Source: CBDCYN01 sp965224205 (GTDB lineage: Bacteria > Planctomycetota > Phycisphaerae > Phycisphaerales > Phycisphaeraceae). From it: 64,000 bases of DNA. A program made the position numbers and the translations under genes. Positions within the stretch are counted from its first letter, which is position 1, and each line of letters begins with the position of its first letter. The notes beneath the pieces were generated by a model, which saw only the letters and a list, made by a program, of their open reading frames with translations, was not told the DNA's origin and ran no database searches. This document shows, one piece after another, positions 44,274 through 54,700 of this stretch. The stretch lies in contig CBDCYN010000009.1 of NCBI GenBank assembly GCA_965224205.1, forward strand, positions 186,001-250,000, read 5' to 3'.

Positions 44274-45233
44274 CTTCATTATTTGTACCAATGCGTGGAT
44301 GCAGCACCCGGTGGGGCACACGATCGGGCCCGACGGGCAGATCGAGCTCGAGAGCCTCACCGCCCTGCTGACCAACCCGTGGGCGGTCTGGCAGTACGCG
44401 CACACGATGAACGGGTCGATGGTCACCGCGTGTTTTGCCGTGGCGTCGGTCGGGGCGTTTTATGTGCTGTCGGGCAAGCACCTCGAACACGGGCGGCGGT
44501 TTATCAAGATCGCGGTGATCGTGGGCGTGGTGGCGACCATCGGGCAGGTGTTCCCTACCGGCGACATGCAGGGGAAGATGGTCGCCCACCATCAGCCGGT
44601 GACGTTGGCGGCGATGGAGGGGTTATTCAAGACCGAGCACGGGGCAGGGCTGGCGATCCTCGGGCAGCCCAACATGGAGAAGCTGGAGCTCGACAACCCC
44701 CTGATTGTCCCCAACATGCTCAGCTTCCTGACCTATCAACGCTGGGGGGCGGAGGTCAAGGGCCTCGACGCGTTCCCGCGTGACGAATGGCCCGACAACA
44801 TCCCGCTGTTGTATTACAGCTACCACATCATGGTCGGGCTGGGCACGATCTTCATCGCGGTGATGGTCGTTAGCGCCTGGAAGCTTTGGCGTGGGAATCT
44901 TTATGAAACACGCTGGCTGCTGTGGGTGTTGATGCTGAGCCTGCCGTTCCCGTACATCGCCAATACCGCGGGTTGGCTGACCGCGGAACTGGGCCGCCAG
45001 CCATGGCTGATCTATGGGCTGATGCGCACCGCCGACGGGTACTCGGCGACGGTCTCGTCGGGCAACGCGATGTTCTCGCTGCTGGGGTTCATGGGGATGT
45101 ACACCGTGCTGGGGGTGCTGTTTATCCTGCTGATCGTTCGCGAGATCGGCCACGGGCCGGGGGCACCGGGGTCAGGTGAGCACGACGAAGCATCGATCCG
45201 AGACAAAACAACGCAAGCGGGAATGCTTAACGC

Positions 45234-46267
45234 ATGAGCATCGAGACCCTCTGGTTCTGCCTGCTCACTTTCATGCTGGGCATGTACTTCGTCCTCGACG
45301 GGTTCGATCTGGGCGTGGGGGCGGTTCATCTGTGGTTGGGTAAGACCGAGCAAGAGCGCCGGCTGCTGATCCGCTCGATCGGGCCGGTGTGGGACGGGAA
45401 CGAGGTGTGGTTGATCTCTGCAGGGGGGACGATGTACTTCGCGTTCCCGGCGTTGTACGCATCGGCGTTTAGCGGGTTCTACCTGCCGCTGATGATGGTG
45501 CTGTGGCTGCTGATGTTAAGAGGGCTGTCAATCGAGCTGCGGGGCATGTGGATCACCGGTTATGGATCGAGTTCTGGGACGTGGTGTTTTGTTTGTCGAG
45601 CGTGGCGCTGATTGTGCTGTTCGGTGCGGCGTTGGGGAACGTGCTGCGCGGGGTGCCGCTCGATGAAGAGGGGTGGTTCTTCCTGCCGCTATGGACCGAT
45701 GGGCGTGCCGGGCAGCTGCCTGGGGTGTTGGATTGGTACACCGTCACGATCGGTGTTTCAACCCTAGCGATGATGGTGATGCACGGGGCGCTATGGGTGG
45801 CGGTCAAGACCGAGGGGGACCTCCAGGGTCGTGCACGGGATCTGGCGAGGCGGGTGGTGGCCGCGGTTTTGGGTTTAACCGTATTGGGGTGGGGCGTGAC
45901 GTGTTGGGTTCAGCCGCATATGGTGGATCGGTTTTGGTCAGTGCCGTTATCGTTTGGGGTGTTTTTGGCTATGGGGGGCATGCTGGTAATGATCCACCGG
46001 TCACTGAGACAACAGCACGACACGCGGGTCTTTCTAGCGTCGTGTGGTGTGATCTTGATTATGATCGCGACGGCAGCGTTCGGGTTGTTCCCACTACTGT
46101 TGCCGTCGAGTGGTGACCCGCAGCTGGCGATGACCGTCCACGACGCAGCCGCGGCGCAGACCGGGTTGCGGATCGGTCTGGCCTGGTGGGTGCCGGGGAT
46201 GATCCTCGTAGCGGGGTATTTTGTGTTTGTTTATCGCAGTTTTTCGGGGAAGGTGCGGTTGACGTAG
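45234..46267 (+). pseudogene. cydB: cydB, cytochrome bd oxidase subunit II, frameshifted
   Basis: Second subunit of the bd oxidase; starts by ATGA overlap with cydA. The first frame covers WFCLLTFMLGMYFVLDGFDLGVG and ends LRGLSIELRG; the homologous protein continues in another frame as HVDHRLWIEFWDVVFCLSS and LRGVPLDEEGWFFLPLWTD. Adding one G to the GGGG run at 45541-45544 joins the two into a 344-residue protein of normal length. So one base was lost, by mutation or by a sequencing error. The remaining membrane helices look undamaged, which suggests the lesion is recent if real. Confidence 0.9.
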
Positions 46268-46281
46268 CGTAAAGGGCACGA

Positions 46282-46311
46282 ACCCGTCCATGGTTTTGAA
46301 ATAGCTTCTTA
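46282..46311. repeat. solo end of the 87-bp MITE-like element
   Basis: ACCCGTCCATGGTTTTGAAA followed by TAGCTTCTTA matches 29451-29480 with few differences. It lies between cydB and the sulfatase-like gene. Confidence 0.55.
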
Positions 46312-47718
46312 TACCCCCCCGGCGCTGCCGGGCATGGCACGCAGTGGCATCAGGGCGTTGCCGACGCGCCAGCGCAGGGCGTATAAAAGGTTCTCACCGA
46401 CGATGGTGCCGATCAAGTTTTTTTGCTCTTGGGGGTCCTCATCGAGGTCATAGAGCCCAATCGCCTGCCGCGAATCGGTATTGAAGATCACCTTGTACCG
46501 GTCGGTACGGAGCATGAGCCTGGTGCCGAATTCACTGATCCATGCTTCTTGATCGGGACGATCCAGCCGCTGGCCCTTGAGGATCGGCACCAGAGATCGG
46601 CCCGCCCCAGCCTTGAGCGGGTCGCAGCCCCCTAGCTCAGCGATCGTCGCTGCCACGTCGACCGTGCTGACCCTCTGGTTCTGATCGACCTTGGGCGTCC
46701 CTCCGGGCGGGGCGATGATCACCGGCACATCGATCGCTGGTGACAAGAACGACCGGTGCCCCACCAGGCCGTTTTCACCCAGCAACTGACCCCGGTCGGA
46801 GCCGAAGACGAACCAGGCCTGCTGGTGGTCGGGGCGATCTTCAAGGGCGGCCTGGAGCCGGCCCAGGCCGTGGTCGATGAGGCTCACCCGCCCCAGGTAG
46901 TCGGAGCGGATCCGCCCGATCTGCTGGGGTTCGAGGCGTTGAAGCATCACCCGGGGGTGGTCGAGCTCAGCCAGAGCGTCGACCTCGGTGAAGTCCGCCG
47001 GGGTGAATCCATGTGATAATTGCGAAGGGTCGATCATGCCCTCGTAAAGGGTCGGCGGGGGCAGGCCATTACCGGGACCGCTGTAGATCACGACCAGGGC
47101 CCAGCGTCGGTCGGCGGGCATCTCGGTCAGCAGCTTGCACGCTTGGTCGGTAATAAACCCATCGATATCGTCGGCGGGTTCGATCAGCAGCCGATCGGGC
47201 TCGAACGGGCCGCTGCGTTGACGCTGGCGACGCTGATGGAGGATCGCGGCGGTGATCCCCTTCTGGCGCGTAGCGGTCAGGTAGGCGCACGAGTCGCGGG
47301 CGTCCATCGCGTCAACGTCCTTGACCAGCACAGCGGTATCGAACCACGGTTCGATCGCTGCCACACACCCGACGCCCACGAGGTGGTACCCCACGTCGAC
47401 GAGTTGGGCGGGCCAGCCGTCGCAGGCCGCTTGTTGGGCTAGCGACACGTTGCCGCCATCGGTCTTCGAGCCCGTGGCCGTTGGGACGGGGGGTTGGCCC
47501 TGGTCGAGGTACCCGTGCTGACGGGCGTGCAGGGCGGTGAGCAGGCTGACCATCCCTCCGTGGTCGGCCGGGCAGGCGCTGGTGGCGACGAGACGAACCC
47601 CTTTTTCACTTAGTCGCTGGAGGTACGGGGTCTGAAGGGGCCAGCACCGGCTGTCTTCCAGGGCGTCGGAGCGTAACCCGCGTGCGAAGATAATGATCAG
47701 GTTCCGGTCCAGGGGCAT
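46309..47718 (-). CDS. sulfatase-like protein lacking the catalytic motifs
   Basis: Alkaline phosphatase/sulfatase fold, 469 residues, no signal peptide. Seen: overall order of sulfatase blocks, namely NLIIIFARGLRSDALED, TPYLQRLSEKGVRL, SACPADHGGMVSLLTALHAR, FVFGSDRGQLLGENGLVGH, and DVPVIIAPPG. But key residues are changed: the metal-binding DD at the start is RG, the formylglycine motif CxPSR reads CPADH, and the SDHG/SDNG metal motif reads SDRG. It therefore probably cannot hydrolyse sulfate esters (inference) and may bind a ligand or do different chemistry. Confidence 0.8.
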   Translation of the reverse strand: MPLDRNLIIIFARGLRSDALEDSRCWPLQTPYLQRLSEKGVRLVATSACPADHGGMVSLLTALHARQHGYLDQGQPPVPTATGSKTDGGNVSLAQQAACDGWPAQLVDVGYHLVGVGCVAAIEPWFDTAVLVKDVDAMDARDSCAYLTATRQKGITAAILHQRRQRQRSGPFEPDRLLIEPADDIDGFITDQACKLLTEMPADRRWALVVIYSGPGNGLPPPTLYEGMIDPSQLSHGFTPADFTEVDALAELDHPRVMLQRLEPQQIGRIRSDYLGRVSLIDHGLGRLQAALEDRPDHQQAWFVFGSDRGQLLGENGLVGHRSFLSPAIDVPVIIAPPGGTPKVDQNQRVSTVDVAATIAELGGCDPLKAGAGRSLVPILKGQRLDRPDQEAWISEFGTRLMLRTDRYKVIFNTDSRQAIGLYDLDEDPQEQKNLIGTIVGENLLYALRWRVGNALMPLRAMPGSAGGV

Positions 47719-48007
47719 AACAACAGTATCGGACGATCACGCCTGGATCAGCATGTTTTACATGAATAAGCGTTGAGTGAGGCCTTGACTTGATGAGCGG
47801 TCGCGGGGTTGCTTGCGGGCACCGGGTGTGTGGCCGCCGGTCCCGTCACCGGCCCCGCAGCGACCTTCGCTGGTTTACGTGATTGGTACCTGTGCTAAAT
47901 CCGCTGCGATCGGGCTATCGACGGATGAAGATTTCGACGAGCGCTAACCTCTCCGATTGGTGTGCCGATAATCAAGACATAGAGGCGAGCGGTCGGAGTC
48001 CCAACTC

Positions 48008-48481
48008 GTGGTGGTCCATCTGAATCTCACATCTAAACGAGGCGCGGCGTTGGTCCCGCGTCGGCCTGGTTTTACGCTCGTGGAGCTGCTGATCGTGGTC
48101 ACGATCTTAGGGATCGTCGCCGCGGTGGTGATCAACCTGTTCTCGACCGCCGCTGACGACGCCCGCGCCAGCGCCCTGCAGATGAACCTGCACCGGGTGC
48201 GTGAGCAGATCATGATCTACTACCAGGAGCACGGCAACACCTACCCGCAGCTGACTAACTTCGAGCAGCAGATGACCCTGGCCTCGGATACCGCGGGCAA
48301 CACCGCGGCGGTGGGCACGGCCGGGTATGATTTCGGGCCTTACCTCCGAGACATGCCGCCCAATTCGTTTACCGGTGGGGTGACGGTCGGCAACGGCGCG
48401 ATCGGGTCTAGCGATTGGTACTACGACGAGACCACCGGGGATTTCCGAGCTAACGATTCGGCGGCGTCGGCGTCCTATTGA
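48008..48481 (+). CDS. type II pseudopilin-like protein
   Basis: 157 residues. Seen: prepilin motif RRPGFTLVELLIVVTILGIVAAVVINLFS, with cleavage after Gly and the conserved Glu at +5, then a GspG-like alpha/beta head with NLHRVREQIMIYYQEHGNTYP and a C-terminal WYYDETTGDFRAN. GTG start at 48008 gives a 21-residue leader. No secretion-system genes are adjacent, so it may serve a distant type II or type IV machinery. Confidence 0.85.
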   Translation: MVVHLNLTSKRGAALVPRRPGFTLVELLIVVTILGIVAAVVINLFSTAADDARASALQMNLHRVREQIMIYYQEHGNTYPQLTNFEQQMTLASDTAGNTAAVGTAGYDFGPYLRDMPPNSFTGGVTVGNGAIGSSDWYYDETTGDFRANDSAASASY

Positions 48482-48657
48482 CCCTCGTTAGACGCACCGG
48501 CTGATCGTCGCAAGATGCTGTGGCTGATTCGCTGCGGCGGGACCTTCTGCCTCGAGTTTTATCGTAGGGGTATACGCACAAGCCAGGGCGGGTTGCGTTT
48601 GCCACGCCAGAGGCGACGATAGAACATTCAAGGTGTTCGTCAGCCCCGGAGGCACGT

Positions 48658-49866
48658 GTGCAGGATCAAGCCCAATCTTTCGTTTTTGCGTCGGCGATCA
48701 GCGACCAGGCACAGACCGCAGCGGCTTTAGAGCAGATCGGCTCAGTGATGCGTCATCAGCTCGGTGACGGGGCGGACTTGGCGTTGGTGTTTGTGACTCC
48801 CCATCATCAGGATCAATTCGACCAGATCCAGCGGTGCCTCGCCGAGACCCTACGCCCCGAGGTGGCGCTGGGGGTCACCGCTGCGGGGGTCATCGGCGAC
48901 CAGCGGGAGGTGGAAGAAGCCGCGGGGATCAGTGTCTGGGCGGCGCGGCTGCCGGGCACACGGCTGTCTGCGTTTAGTTATGAGCAGTTCGATCCACCGG
49001 CGATGCTCAAGAGGCCTGAATCGCTTCGCCAAGCGATCGGCCAGGACGTCGACCCTAAGGCAATCCTGCTTTTCGCCGACCCGTTTAGCACGCCGATGGT
49101 CAACCTGCTGCCGGCGATGGGCGTGGCGTGGCCGGGGGTGCCTGTGGTGGGCGGTATGGCCAGCGGTGCGGCCCAGCCGGGTGACAACCGGTTACTGCTC
49201 AACGGCGTGGTCGCCAGGGAAGGAGCGGTGGGCGTCGCCGTCAGCGGGGGGATCCGGGTCGACTGCACGGTCAGCCAGGGGTGCCGGCCGATCGGCAAGC
49301 CCTTCGTGGTCACCAAAGCCAAAAGGCATATCGTCTACGAGCTGGGCGGACGCAACTCGGTGATCGTGCTCCAAGAAACATTCCAGAGCCTAGACAAGGC
49401 CGATCAACAGCTGATCAAGTCCAAAGGCTTGATGGTTGGACGGGTTATCGATGAATACAAAGATCGCTTCGGTAGAGGTGATTTCTTGATCCGCCACATC
49501 TTGATGATCGATTATGAGTCGGGGTATATCGCGATCAACGACCCGCAGGTGCGTGTGGGCCAGACCGTCCAGTTCCATGTCCATGACCGTAAGACCGCTG
49601 TTGAAGACTTCCAGCTGCTGCTCGAGGCCCAGAAGCTCCACGGACCGGCGGCCGGGGCGTTGCTTTTCTCGTGCAACGGCCGGGGCCGGCAGTTTTTCCG
49701 CCAACCCCACACCGACGCCCGCCTCGTGAACGAGGCCCTGGGGCAGATCCCTTTTGCGGGGTTCTTCGCCGCCGGCGAACTGGGCCCGGTGGGCAGCGCC
49801 AACTTCATGCACGGTCACACCGCCAGCCTCGCGGTATTCCGCGATCCCAACGAGCGAGGTCCGTAG
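48658..49866 (+). CDS. FIST-domain sensory protein
   Basis: 402 residues with FIST N (about 25-220) and FIST C (about 225-380) and nothing else. Seen: LALVFVTPHHQDQFDQI, LGVTAAGVIGDQREVEEAAGISVWAA, PVVGGMASG in the first, and LLFSCNGRGRQFF with GFFAAGELGPVGSANFMHGHTASLAVF at the end, the typical C-terminal signature. Known family role: small-ligand sensing in signal transduction. GTG start after GGAGG. No kinase or cyclase beside it. Confidence 0.92.
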   Translation: MQDQAQSFVFASAISDQAQTAAALEQIGSVMRHQLGDGADLALVFVTPHHQDQFDQIQRCLAETLRPEVALGVTAAGVIGDQREVEEAAGISVWAARLPGTRLSAFSYEQFDPPAMLKRPESLRQAIGQDVDPKAILLFADPFSTPMVNLLPAMGVAWPGVPVVGGMASGAAQPGDNRLLLNGVVAREGAVGVAVSGGIRVDCTVSQGCRPIGKPFVVTKAKRHIVYELGGRNSVIVLQETFQSLDKADQQLIKSKGLMVGRVIDEYKDRFGRGDFLIRHILMIDYESGYIAINDPQVRVGQTVQFHVHDRKTAVEDFQLLLEAQKLHGPAAGALLFSCNGRGRQFFRQPHTDARLVNEALGQIPFAGFFAAGELGPVGSANFMHGHTASLAVFRDPNERGP

Positions 49867-49936
49867 GGAAGGAGACGCTGCTGCATCGGTATGCTTTGCC
49901 AGAAAATCCCTTTTGAGCTTGAGCAAGGCTTAGGTG

Positions 49937-50034
49937 CGTACGCATCGCGTATCAAAACACCGCGTCGGGGATGGATCGGAGACTGAAAATGCCCTGGCCG
50001 TGTACACGAGTCATACCGTATTTTCATCCCGGAG
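49937..50034 (-). repeat. 95-bp dispersed repeat, copy 12 (supplies the aroA stop codon)
   Basis: TACGCATCGCGTATCAAAAC, ACCGCGTCGGGGATG, GTGTACACGAGTCATACCG, TATTTTCATCCCGG. Very close to consensus. The aroA stop (50024-50026) lies within it. Confidence 0.88.
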
Positions 50035-51436
50035 GCGTATAAGACGCCTTATCCAGCCCGGCCAGGTAATCGAAGTACTGTGGAAAGGTCTTGCTCACAC
50101 AACCCGGGTCGCGGATGACCACCCCCTCGGTCATCAGGCCGATCACCGCAAAGCTCATCGCCATGCGGTGGTCGTCGTAAGTATCGATCTGTTTCCCCGG
50201 GTTGACCGAGACGTGTCCATCGGCGGGCGGGACGATCGTCAGATCGTCGCCGTCGATCTCGACCTGAGCGCCGAATTTTTTGAGCTCTGTGGCAACCGCT
50301 TCTAGGCGATCGGTCTCCTTGACGCGCAGGTTGCCGACGTTGCGGATCGTCGTTTTTCCTTTCGCGAACAGGGCGACCGCCGCGAGGGTCTGGGCCATGT
50401 CGGGCATCTTGTTAAGGTCGACGTCGATCCCGTGCAGACCCTGGTTCATCGGCGGCGCCGAGACGGTGATTGTGTCCTCCCCGTAGGTCAATCCCGCGCC
50501 CATCGTGTGCAGCACATCCGCGAAGCCCACGTCGCCCTGGAGACTACTCTTGCTTAGCCCCTCGATCGTGCACTTGCTGCCGGGTACAATCGCTGCCGCG
50601 GCTAGGAAGTAGCTGGCGCTGGAGGCGTCGGGCTCGACCTCATATTCGATAGCTCGGTACACCCCGGGCATGACCCGGATCGTCGTGAACTTCGGGTCCG
50701 CTTGTACCTCTGCCCCGAAATGCCTCATCAGGCCCATGGTCATCTCGACGTACGGCCGGCTGGTCACCGGGCCCCGGAACCGCAGGGTCAGGCCATGCTC
50801 ACAGTAGGGCCCGACTATCAGCAGAGAGCTGATGTATTGGCTCGACACCGTCGGCGACATCTCCAACACCCCACCGCGCAGGCCGGTGCCGCGGATCCTC
50901 AGCGGCGGGTAGCCCGCTTGTCCTTGATACCCAGCCACCCCCCCGATTTTCTGCAGAGCGTCGACGAGTTGCTCGATCGGACGCTGGCGCATCCGCTCCA
51001 CGCCGTCGAGGTGATAAACCCCCGCTTGACGTGGACCCGAGATCCCCAAGCAACACGCAGAAGTCAAGAACCGGTAAGCCGTCCCGGCGTTGCCTAAAAA
51101 CAGGTTCACGTTCTCAGCGGTGTTGGGGATACCCCCGCCACTGCCGGTGACCCGGATCAGAGACTTCTCCTCATCGTGGACCACCGTAAACCCCAGCACG
51201 CCCAGGGCGGTGAGCATCTGCTGGGTATCGTCGGCGATCAGCGGCTCGTGGAGCACGGACTGCCCTTCGGCCAGGGCAGCCAGCAGCAGCGCCCGGTTCG
51301 TGAGGCTCTTGGAACCCGGCGGTCGCAAGCGGGTCTCGAAGCTGCCGATCGGCTTGACGTTTAACGTCTGGTCCAACGTGATTCGATCTCGTCTGGGATC
51401 ATCATGATGTGCAACACCACCGGGACGGCAGCCCAA
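50024..51436 (-). CDS. aroA: 3-phosphoshikimate 1-carboxyvinyltransferase (EPSP synthase)
   Basis: Sixth shikimate step: transfers enolpyruvyl from PEP to shikimate 3-phosphate. Seen: PPGSKSLTNRALLLAALA, LFLGNAGTAYRFLTSA, SSQYISSLLI, DASSASYFLAAAA, LRVKETDRLEAV and YDDHRMAMSFAVIGL, all family motifs. There is no ATG in front; the frame opens at TTG 51436 (470 residues), and a TTG at 51376 (450 residues) would start closer to where the family normally begins. The last residues and the stop codon come from a dispersed repeat. It follows the groES-like gene by 6 bp, suggesting cotranscription. Confidence 0.93.
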   Translation of the reverse strand: MGCRPGGVAHHDDPRRDRITLDQTLNVKPIGSFETRLRPPGSKSLTNRALLLAALAEGQSVLHEPLIADDTQQMLTALGVLGFTVVHDEEKSLIRVTGSGGGIPNTAENVNLFLGNAGTAYRFLTSACCLGISGPRQAGVYHLDGVERMRQRPIEQLVDALQKIGGVAGYQGQAGYPPLRIRGTGLRGGVLEMSPTVSSQYISSLLIVGPYCEHGLTLRFRGPVTSRPYVEMTMGLMRHFGAEVQADPKFTTIRVMPGVYRAIEYEVEPDASSASYFLAAAAIVPGSKCTIEGLSKSSLQGDVGFADVLHTMGAGLTYGEDTITVSAPPMNQGLHGIDVDLNKMPDMAQTLAAVALFAKGKTTIRNVGNLRVKETDRLEAVATELKKFGAQVEIDGDDLTIVPPADGHVSVNPGKQIDTYDDHRMAMSFAVIGLMTEGVVIRDPGCVSKTFPQYFDYLAGLDKASYTPPG

Positions 51437-51442
51437 TCAAAT

Positions 51443-51763
51443 CTAGGACGACTTGCGGAACACCGCCACGACATTCTCCACCGGTACGACAAACAAACGG
51501 TTATCTCCCTCGAAGTCGACCGGGATCACGTCCTTCGGGTTGAACAACACCCGATCATATTGATCGATCGGGTAGTTCGCGTCCGAGGCGATCTCCGCTG
51601 AGATTGATACCACCCGACCGGTCAGCGTCGGGATCTCCATCTTATCCGGCAGATGGATCCCCGTCTTGGTCTGTTTCTTGTCCTGGTCCTTGCGGATCAG
51701 GACCCGCTTGCCGATCGGCTCGACCGTTTCTAGCGCCGTCGTGCTTTGGGTGCGTTCAGTCAT
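51443..51763 (-). CDS. groES: GroES-like co-chaperonin
   Basis: 106 residues. Seen: VEPIGKRVLIRKDQDKKQTKTGIHLPD, the GroES fold start with the mobile loop region, and YDRVLFNPKDVIPVDFEGDNRLFVVPVENVVAVF at the end. Its ATG overlaps the stop of the RND pump gene (ATGA), and it is followed closely by aroA. No groEL is in the window, so it is an orphan copy or the only groES located away from groEL. Sequence is somewhat diverged from classical GroES. Confidence 0.85.
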   Translation of the reverse strand: MTERTQSTTALETVEPIGKRVLIRKDQDKKQTKTGIHLPDKMEIPTLTGRVVSISAEIASDANYPIDQYDRVLFNPKDVIPVDFEGDNRLFVVPVENVVAVFRKSS

Positions 51764-54700
51764 GCGGGCATTCTAGCCGAAAACCATTTGTAGAGGGCCG
51801 GGATGACCAACAGTGTTAAAAGGGTCGAGGTCACCAGACCCCCGGTGACCACCGCGGCTAACGGCCGCTGCACCTCGCTGCCGGTGCCGGTGGCTGCCAG
51901 CAGCGGCGCCAGGCCCAGGGCCGTGGTCACCGCCGTCATGAGCACCGGCCTTAACCGCTGACACGCGCCCTGGACCGATGCCTCGTCGATCTCAAGCCCG
52001 CCCCGGATGAGCTGATTCAGGTAGGTTACCAGCACCATGCCGTTTTCAAGCGCGATCCCGAATAGTGCGATAAACCCCACCGATGCGGGCACCGAAAGAT
52101 TCTGCCCGCTCAGCCACAGCGCCACCACGCCCCCGACTAGGGCTAACGGGATGTTGAGCAAGATCAACAGCGTGTTCTTGAGCGACCCGAAGCTGCTGTA
52201 CAGCAGCAGGCAGATGACCAGCAGGGTAATCGGCACGACGATGGCGAGTCGCTTATTGGCTTCCTGTTGGAGTCTGAACTGCCCGCCCCAGGTCACCAGG
52301 TAACCCGTCGGCAGCGTCACCTGGTCGTCGATCGCCTTCTGAGCTTCTTCCACAAAGGTGCCGATGTCACGGTCGATGACATTGCACTGGACCGTGATAA
52401 ACCGCTGGTTCTGCTCGCGGGTAATCTGACGGGGCCCAACGATCTCTTGGACGGAGGCTAACTGGGCCAACGGCACGCGCATCCCGCCCGGGGCTTCGAT
52501 GAGGATCTGGCGGATCGCCTCGATATCTTGACGCGCCTCGGGCGCGTAGCGCACGTAAATATCGAATCGACGCACACCCTCGAACACCTCGCCCGCGGTC
52601 GTGCCGCCCACCGCTACCCGGATCACCTCCTGCACATCGGCAAGGTTGATCCCGTACCGGGCTACGGCCCGCCGGTCGGGTCGGATCAGCAGCTGGGGCG
52701 TGCCCGAGACCTGGTCGACCTGCACGTCCGCCGCCCCACGGACCCCACCCACGACCGCGGCGATCTCGTCAGCCTTCTGCTTGAGCATGTCCAAGTCCTC
52801 GCCAAAGAGCTTAATCGCCAGCTCCGCACGGACGCCTTCGAGTAGTTCGTCGACAGCCATCTCGATCGGCTGGGTCAGGTTGGCTTGAACGCCGGGGATG
52901 TCGCCGAGTTCCTGGCGGATCACCTCTTCAATATATTCCTGATCTCCGGCCTCGCGCCACTGCGGCTTGGGCTTAAGCAAGACGTACATCTCCGCGGAGT
53001 TGATCGGATCGGCGTGGGCCCCGATCTCCCCGCGACCGACGCGGCTGGTCACCTCGGCCACCTCGGGGATCTTCAGCAGCCGTCGCTCGACGATGAGCGT
53101 CGTGCGTTTGCTTTCCTCAAGTGAGATCGACGGCGCCATCGTCAGTCTCACCACGATCGTCCCCTCCCGCAGCTTGGGCGTGAATTCCGAGCCGAGTCTC
53201 GGGAAGATCGCCACGCCCACGAGCATCAGTGCCACGGCTAAGACGATCGAGGCCCACCGCTGACGCACAAAAAAACGCACCGTGGGGCGGTAAGGCACGA
53301 GCAGGACACGGACCATCCAAGATTCGCGTGGCAGCTGATCCGCTTCTTCGGCCCTCCTCCGTAAGGCCTTAGGTCGACGCATCAGCAGGTCCCCGAACAC
53401 AGGCGCCTGGAGCAATGCATAGATCAAGGAACCACACATCGCTAGGGCGACGGTATACGCCAGCGGCCGGAATGTTTTGCCTTCGACCCCCTGGAGGGTA
53501 AACAGCGGAAGAAAGACGATGATGATGATGGCGACCGCGAAGACGATCGGGCGCCCGACCTCCTGGCACGCGCGGGCCACGACGCGGGATCGGGGCTCGG
53601 TGGGGTCGGCCTCCCGAAGCATCCGGTCGATGTTCTCGACCATCACGATCGTGGCGTCGACCATCATCCCGATCGCGATGGCCAGGCCACCTAGTGACAT
53701 GAGATTAGCCGACAGGCCGAAGTAGCCCATGGCGATGAACGAAAACAACACCGAGAACGGGATCGCCACCGCGACCACGATGCTGGGCCGAATCCCGCCC
53801 ATAAACACCAATAGCACCAAGCCCACCAGCACGATGCCCTCGATGAGGGCGGTCGTGACGGTGTTCACCGCGGACTCAACAATATCCTTCTGCTGGTAAT
53901 ACGGGACGATCCGGATCCCCTCGGGCAGCACCTTATTGATCTGGGCGATCTTGGCCTCCACGCGATCGATCACCGTCGATGCGTTGGTGCCATAGAGCTT
54001 GACCACCATGCCGGCGACGACCTCCCCGATGCCGTTACGGGTCTGAAGCCCACGGCGGATCGCCCCGCCGATCTCAACCCGGGCTACGTCGCGCAGGTAG
54101 ACCGGCCGACCGTCGACCGTCTTCATGACCACGCCCTGGAGGTCCTCGATCCGGGTCGCTAAACCCACGGAACGCACCACCAGTTCTTCGCTGTTCTTCT
54201 CGATGAACTGGGCCCCGACGTTGAGGTTGTTGGCCTCGATCCGCTCGATCACCTCGCCCAGCGTCAGGTCGTACCGCAGCAGCCCGTCAGGGGCCACCAC
54301 CACGTGGAACTGCTTCTCCAAACCGCCGATGCCCAGCACCTCGGTGACCCCGGGAACAGTCTGTAGGTTAAATTTGACGATCCAATCCTGAACCGTGCGG
54401 AGCTCTTCTAACGAGTAACGGCCGGTGGTGTCTTCGAGGTAGTAAAAAAGCACCAGCCCCATCCCCGTCGAGATCGGCCCCAACTCGGGGTCGCCAAACC
54501 CTTCGGGGATCTGCTCACGGGCTTCCTGGAGCCGCTCGCCGACGAGCTGACGAGCGAAGTAGATATCCATGCCGTCTTCGAAATAGACATTGACCACCGA
54601 CAAGCCAAAGTTGGAGACCGACCGGACCTTCTCGACGCCCGGCAGACCCGCCATCGAGGCCTCGACCGGGTAAGTGACGTATTTTTCGATCTCTTCGGGC

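Larger units (their letters stand above)
40974..45237 (+). pseudogene. cydA: cydA, cytochrome bd oxidase subunit I, split by nested insertion sequences
   Basis: Membrane quinol oxidase subunit carrying the haems. 5' part 40974-41406, 3' part 44282-45237. The first part has HRLHFAFTITYHYLFPQLT with the haem-ligand His and GQTLAMEGVFAFFLES with the conserved glutamate; the second has MQHPVGHTIGPDG, MVAHHQPVTLAAMEG and GRQPWLIYGLMRTADG. Removing the inserted DNA and one CTTCATTA copy restores an uninterrupted 462-residue frame through GYFIICTNAWMQHPVG. As it stands, the 5' part stops in the IS630 end after 147 residues. The break lies between the codons for Ile and Ile/Cys. Confidence 0.95.
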
